Shown piece by piece: positions 60,389 to 64,000 of a stretch of 64,000 nt of DNA. Within the stretch, counting starts at the first letter, position 1. Every line of letters starts with the position of its first letter. Where the stretch lies: NCBI GenBank assembly GCA_964035795.1, contig OZ038321.1, positions 7,910,079 to 7,974,078 on the forward strand, read 5' to 3'. A model generated the notes under the pieces. It was not told where the DNA came from and made no database searches. It worked only from the letters and a program-made list of their open reading frames with translations. This stretch comes from Pterobdella sp. o SKG-2022 (lineage: Eukaryota; Annelida; Clitellata; Hirudinida; Piscicolidae). Both the position numbers and the translations under genes were made by a program.

Positions 60389-61278
60389 TTACTCCAATTC
60401 TTGGTTTTCCAACGATGGTCTTATGTTAAATCTCAACAAAAATGAGGTGATGTTTATTGGCAGTCGTATTCTCTTTTCCAAATCTAATCTTTCTACCCAA
60501 GTTACTTTTAATTGCACTAATCTTTCCATATAGTCAGAATTGAAAATACTAGGTGATACTCTTGATCCTAGCTTCAACTTCACACACTTTGCTTGTCAGA
60601 TTATACAAACATCCAACTTTCATCTCCATGAGCAAGGGCTCAATTCCTACCTCTTAACACTGCTGTTACCTTGACTATCTCTTTAGTTCTTTCCAGGCTC
60701 GACTACTGTAACTCTCTTTTTTGTGGACTTCCGAACTGTCTCATTTTTAAGTTGCAATCTCTCCAAAATCGCTCTGCCAAAACTGTCCTTCAAGCCGATC
60801 ATATTCTTTAACTCGCGCTTGCCTCGATATCCTTCATTGGTTGCCGGTCGCACTAAAAGCCCAGTTCAAGTTAGTATGGCTCACCGCTTATAATCTATAT
60901 TTCAATATTCTATTATTTAATATTTCATATTTATATTCTAATATTCTATATTTCACCTAATATTCTATATTCCAATCAGCCGGCTTATTTATATGATCTT
61001 TTTTCTATCAGACATACTCATGAGTCTCAGGTATTCTAACTCTAGCTTATGGCTGCATCAGCCTTTCTATCCTAGCTCTTTTTCGCATATCGCCTCTCAT
61101 TTACGTAATTTTCTTCCATTCAATCTGCGTCTCTTACCTTCTCCGAAACATTTTTGCAAGCGTTTAAAAACGTATCTTTATAGCCGCATCTCTTTGCTCT
61201 AGTTCTTTTGACTACACAAGTGCCTTTTCAGCAAACCTAGTGTGCAAACTGTGCGCTTTACAAATAAATTAATAATAA
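60389..61278 (+). mobile_element. CR1/L2-like non-LTR retrotransposon, 3' half
   Basis: Plus-strand frames read LNLNKNEVMFIGSR (post-RT 'L.LN..KTE.L..G' block), ILGDTLDPSFNF, then VLSRLDYCNSLFCGLPN, LQNRSAKTVL, a degraded SLHWLP (about 60835), and after a gap PAYLYDLFS, a broken proximal region, and FKNVSL at about 61165. It ends at about 61260-61278 with CGCTTTACAAATAAATTAAT and AAT repeats, as CR1/L2 3' tails do. Several stops and an AT-rich insertion at about 60895-60970 interrupt it. The minus-strand open frame 60389-60583 is a shadow. Confidence 0.82.
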
Positions 61279-62109
61279 TCATATAGTTTTAGTTATTTTT
61301 GTTGCTTAATGGCATTTTTATAGTTACTTTTTATAGTTTTGTTAGTAGAAATTATATTTTTAGTTAGTACTTTTGTTTAAGATGTTATATTTTTAGATTT
61401 TAATTTTTTTAGTAGATGCAATTTTTTGTAGCTTATATATTTTTTGAATAATGCGTTCTTTTAGTTAATAAATTTTATTGTTAAGTTTGTACTCCTTCTA
61501 GTGAATATAATGTAATACATCTACCTTTCACATATTTGTTGCCTCTTTCTTTATTTTAAATTGAACAGTTGTAATGCCGATTTTTTTTATTCAATAAAAA
61601 GTTGAAAGTTTTCGAGTTTTGTTTTTTGTGAAGTAAATCAGAGCACAAAACCTTATAAAAATAGCTATTATGGCTTCAGGCAGCGATTAGTAAAGTTTTC
61701 AACGGTTTTTAACATGCTGCAGGAAATCACTTAGGCATTTCGTCAACTAGCGTCAAAATTTTCCATCTCTGTAAAACATCAAGGCTTTTCTAAAATTTTG
61801 GTGGGAAAGCAGAAAGAAGCAATAGCTTTCCAGATCAAGTCATATATTACGAACAGGAAAAGAAGGTGAAAGTTTAATTTAAAATAATATTCATTGAAAA
61901 ATCTAGGTTACTTCAATTATACAAGGTTAAGTTCAATGGGGTTGAGTTTAAATAGATACAACCTCTACAAGGAGAGAGAACTGATACATCTAGATTTGTA
62001 CATGATTTTTTTTAATTTGCCATTGTTTCTGCTAAAAAAGCATTTTAAAATTATTATTTATTTTGAAAATATTAATGAAAAATAACAATAAAAACAAAAC
62101 CAAAACAAT
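61279..62109. other. AT-rich intergenic, nothing recognised
   Basis: No feature that I can support. Confidence 0.4.
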
Positions 62110-62178
62110 GCTTTCTTAGCGGGAGAAATAGCAAACTAAAAAAATCTGGTTTAAATCTGTTTCAATCCTATTGGTCAA
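62110..62178 (+). repeat. Dispersed repeat, copy 2 of 2
   Basis: Matches 48640-48715 (TTAGCGGGAGAAATAGCAAA … TCAATCCTATTGGTCA). Confidence 0.65.
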
Positions 62179-62184
62179 GATAAA

Positions 62185-62850
62185 AAACGTTAAGCGTAAA
62201 CTTCTACATCTGGTGGTTCCGAATCCCAGATTGACTTTGTCAAAAAACTTTCAAAAGTATGGTAAAGAATGTCAAAGTTATTCCTGGAAAGGAATGTGCA
62301 TTGCAACACCATCTTTTGGTCTGTGATCTTGTTCACACTATACGAAGGAGTGTGAAGAGGAAGTTTAACCCTCGTCTTCGAACTTGAAGATCCAGCAGTT
62401 GCAAAAGAGTTTGCCATTTCTTTGAACGCCAAGTTAACAGCGGCTCATGTCATGAATTTATCAAATGTGGAGAAAATATCGGGCCTCGAAAGCTGCTGTT
62501 TTACAAAGGCTATAGCGCAACGATAGGTCCATGATCTGCTGGATTTGTGGCGTTCAGCCAAAGAATAGAAGTTCATCATCAGCTTTCCTTAAGAAACTCA
62601 AAATCTCTGATATAGGAACGCTGCTAGGGCCGTCGTCTTCGTTGGTATGGTAATGTGAGACATTCGTCCATGTGTATCAAAGACGTGCTCGAACTTCCTC
62701 TGCCTGGAGATCGTTTCCGTGGTAGACCAGCAAAAACTTGGTTGAGTTGAAAAGAATATGGAATCCTATGGTCTGGAAAATGTGGATCCACTCAAGAGTT
62801 GAGTCGAGGAGATTGTTAGCCGACTGCTGTGTACCGCAGCCATTTGGTCA
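62185..62850 (+). mobile_element. Non-LTR retrotransposon fragment (copy B) with internal deletion
   Basis: The plus strand first reads the EN-RT linker (about 62255-62400: VKVIPGKECALQHHLLVCDL). It then jumps directly to the C-terminus (about 62490-62770: RNDRSMI.WICGVQPK, RRRLRWYGNVRHSS-like, GRPAKTW) and the terminal RRLLADCCVPQPFGHP before TAG. The whole RT domain is deleted. The C-terminal 270 bp match copy A at 3526-4221. Confidence 0.8.
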
Positions 62851-62954
62851 CCCTTAGCAGTAAAATCCAATATGAATTTTTTTAAATTTTAAAGCAAGAC
62901 AAACGATGCCACAAATTCGCACAGAAAACTTCATCGCAAATGTCGCAATGCTAC

Positions 62955-63012
62955 TAACATCATCCTTATCATCGTTTTGCGTCCGTTTCCACGCTAGCAT
63001 GGGTTGGACAAA
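62955..63012 (+). mobile_element. SINE core resembling the cephalopod 'Ceph' domain (copy 2)
   Basis: CATCATCCTTATCATCG, then CGTCCGTTTCCACGCTAGC and ATGGGTTGGAC. Related to the copy at 9976. It lies between LINE copy B and COPS6. Confidence 0.55.
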
Positions 63013-63205
63013 GAAATAATTAAAACAAAGATTTACCAAAAGGGGATTTTTGGTATGATCAATATGAATAGTTTCCTCGAAGACTATTTTCCAATTTTTT
63101 GAATATTGAAACAAACTTATATGAAATTTAAATGAAATTCAGAAAAACTTTATAAAATTTATTCGCAATGCGTTACGAACACAAACATAAATATTACATG
63201 CATCT

Positions 63206-63934
63206 TTAATATAATATTCCTCTTATTCTTTTGGAAGCTTGTCTGTCGTTCACGGCGTTGAATTTATTGACGTACTGTTGTCGATGATGTTTATGGAGTT
63301 TCCATTAGACAATTATGTAATGTCCCCTATCTTTTGATTGGGGTAGAACTAGAAGGAAAGTATTATAAAGAATACCTGGCAGAGGGCATTGCAGGTCTTG
63401 GTTAGAGTCCCCAAATAAGTGAGCAGAATCACATCGTTGTATTGCTGGAAACAATGAATATAATGTACAAATTAGTCATGTCAGTGACTTCTTGGCAAAG
63501 AAGGATTGTGGCCATGATCATAAATGTCCTTATGAAATCTAATGAATTTGATCAATAGGAAAATATGCCATTTTCAGTTCGGTGACATGACTTTTCTCTT
63601 CCATTCTCCATGTCACCGAACTGAAGATCGGATGCGTTACTACTAATAAATATGAAGCAATGAATGATATTAAAATTCTGAATCTAAATGCAATTTTTAA
63701 CCAACATTCACTTTTTAAAAACGATAATTATCCGAATATAAATAATTTTGTGATTAAGGAGCCCTTGAAAAAATGATATTAGAAAACGTCAATAAAGAAA
63801 CGTTTCAAAATATGAAATTTTTTAGCACCAAACCGTTTGAAGATCAGACTTGAAGAGTTGAGAGTGCATGACAGGCAACCTATGACACAAGCTGTTGATC
63901 TCCCTCAAAATGTCGTGGTTTTTGGCCACTGCCC
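63206..63934 (-). CDS. COPS6: COP9 signalosome complex subunit 6, C-terminal exons (runs off right edge)
   Basis: MPN-minus subunit of the COP9 signalosome, which removes NEDD8 from cullins. Three exons are visible: 63934-63834, 63444-63376, 63274-63206 (stop TAA 63208-63206), joined in phase 0. They read NHDILREINSLCHRLPVM, then VILLTYLGTLTKTCNALCQ, then YVNKFNAVNDRQASKRIRGI. This matches the vertebrate CSN6 C-terminus (NHEILREAYALCHCLPV, TYLGTxTKTCN, FVNKFN, DRQ, R.RG.). The MPN domain and earlier exons must lie beyond 64000. None of these exons is long enough to stand out as an ORF. Confidence 0.92.
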
Positions 63935-64000
63935 CTGTTGGCAGTGAGAGTGTTTATTCTATCAAAAAATTGGTTTGAAATATATTCAAGGTTTGATGTG

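Noticed and set aside
62190..62432. Minus-strand ORF of 80 codons
   Set aside because: The plus strand of the same stretch reads a clear LINE EN-RT linker, so this is a shadow.

Overview
This window is nuclear DNA from an AT-rich animal genome. The genes are split by many GT-AG introns, many of them short. Microsatellites, SINEs, non-LTR retrotransposon pieces and Penelope-like elements lie between and inside the genes. Poly-asparagine tracts in a zinc-finger protein, and a SINE core resembling the one described from cephalopods, point to a lophotrochozoan. A leech of the Helobdella type is my guess, not a demonstration. A 200-N assembly gap at 39106-39305 lies inside an (AT)n array.

Seven cellular genes were assembled by joining exons whose splice sites and reading phases agree. 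In order they are: a compact Polycomb CBX gene (+, 7469-9557); DNAJC7/TPR2 with 13 exons (+, 11434-15744); a TSSK4-like testis kinase (-, 17051-18094), head to head with CNEP1R1, the nuclear-envelope phosphatase regulator (+, 18221-19632); a BCL11-type zinc-finger transcription factor with 6 exons and a 5.6 kb first intron (-, 27459-38662); a small secreted protein I cannot name (-, 53097-56059); and the 3' end of COPS6, a COP9 signalosome subunit, running off the right edge (-, 63206-63934).

The left 6.3 kb, 43.8-52 kb and 59.7-63 kb are retroelement graveyards. At least five different non-LTR reverse-transcriptase lineages are present as broken fragments. A tRNA-derived SINE family occurs at least five times. 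One copy sits, with an 11-bp target duplication, inside a Penelope-like element that has its own 15-bp target duplication (46067-47390).

The most unusual object is at 20116-21804. Terminal inverted repeats of the same family as that Penelope-like element enclose not a Penelope ORF but a decayed coding sequence of about 1.27 kb. It resembles a nucleoprotein of a negative-strand RNA virus (an endogenous viral element), broken by two frameshifts and four stops, and lies in the same orientation as the Penelope ORF in the sister element. Long stretches (roughly 9.6-11.4, 21.8-27.4, 33-38.6, 38.7-43.7 and 56.1-59.7 kb) hold no gene I can support.
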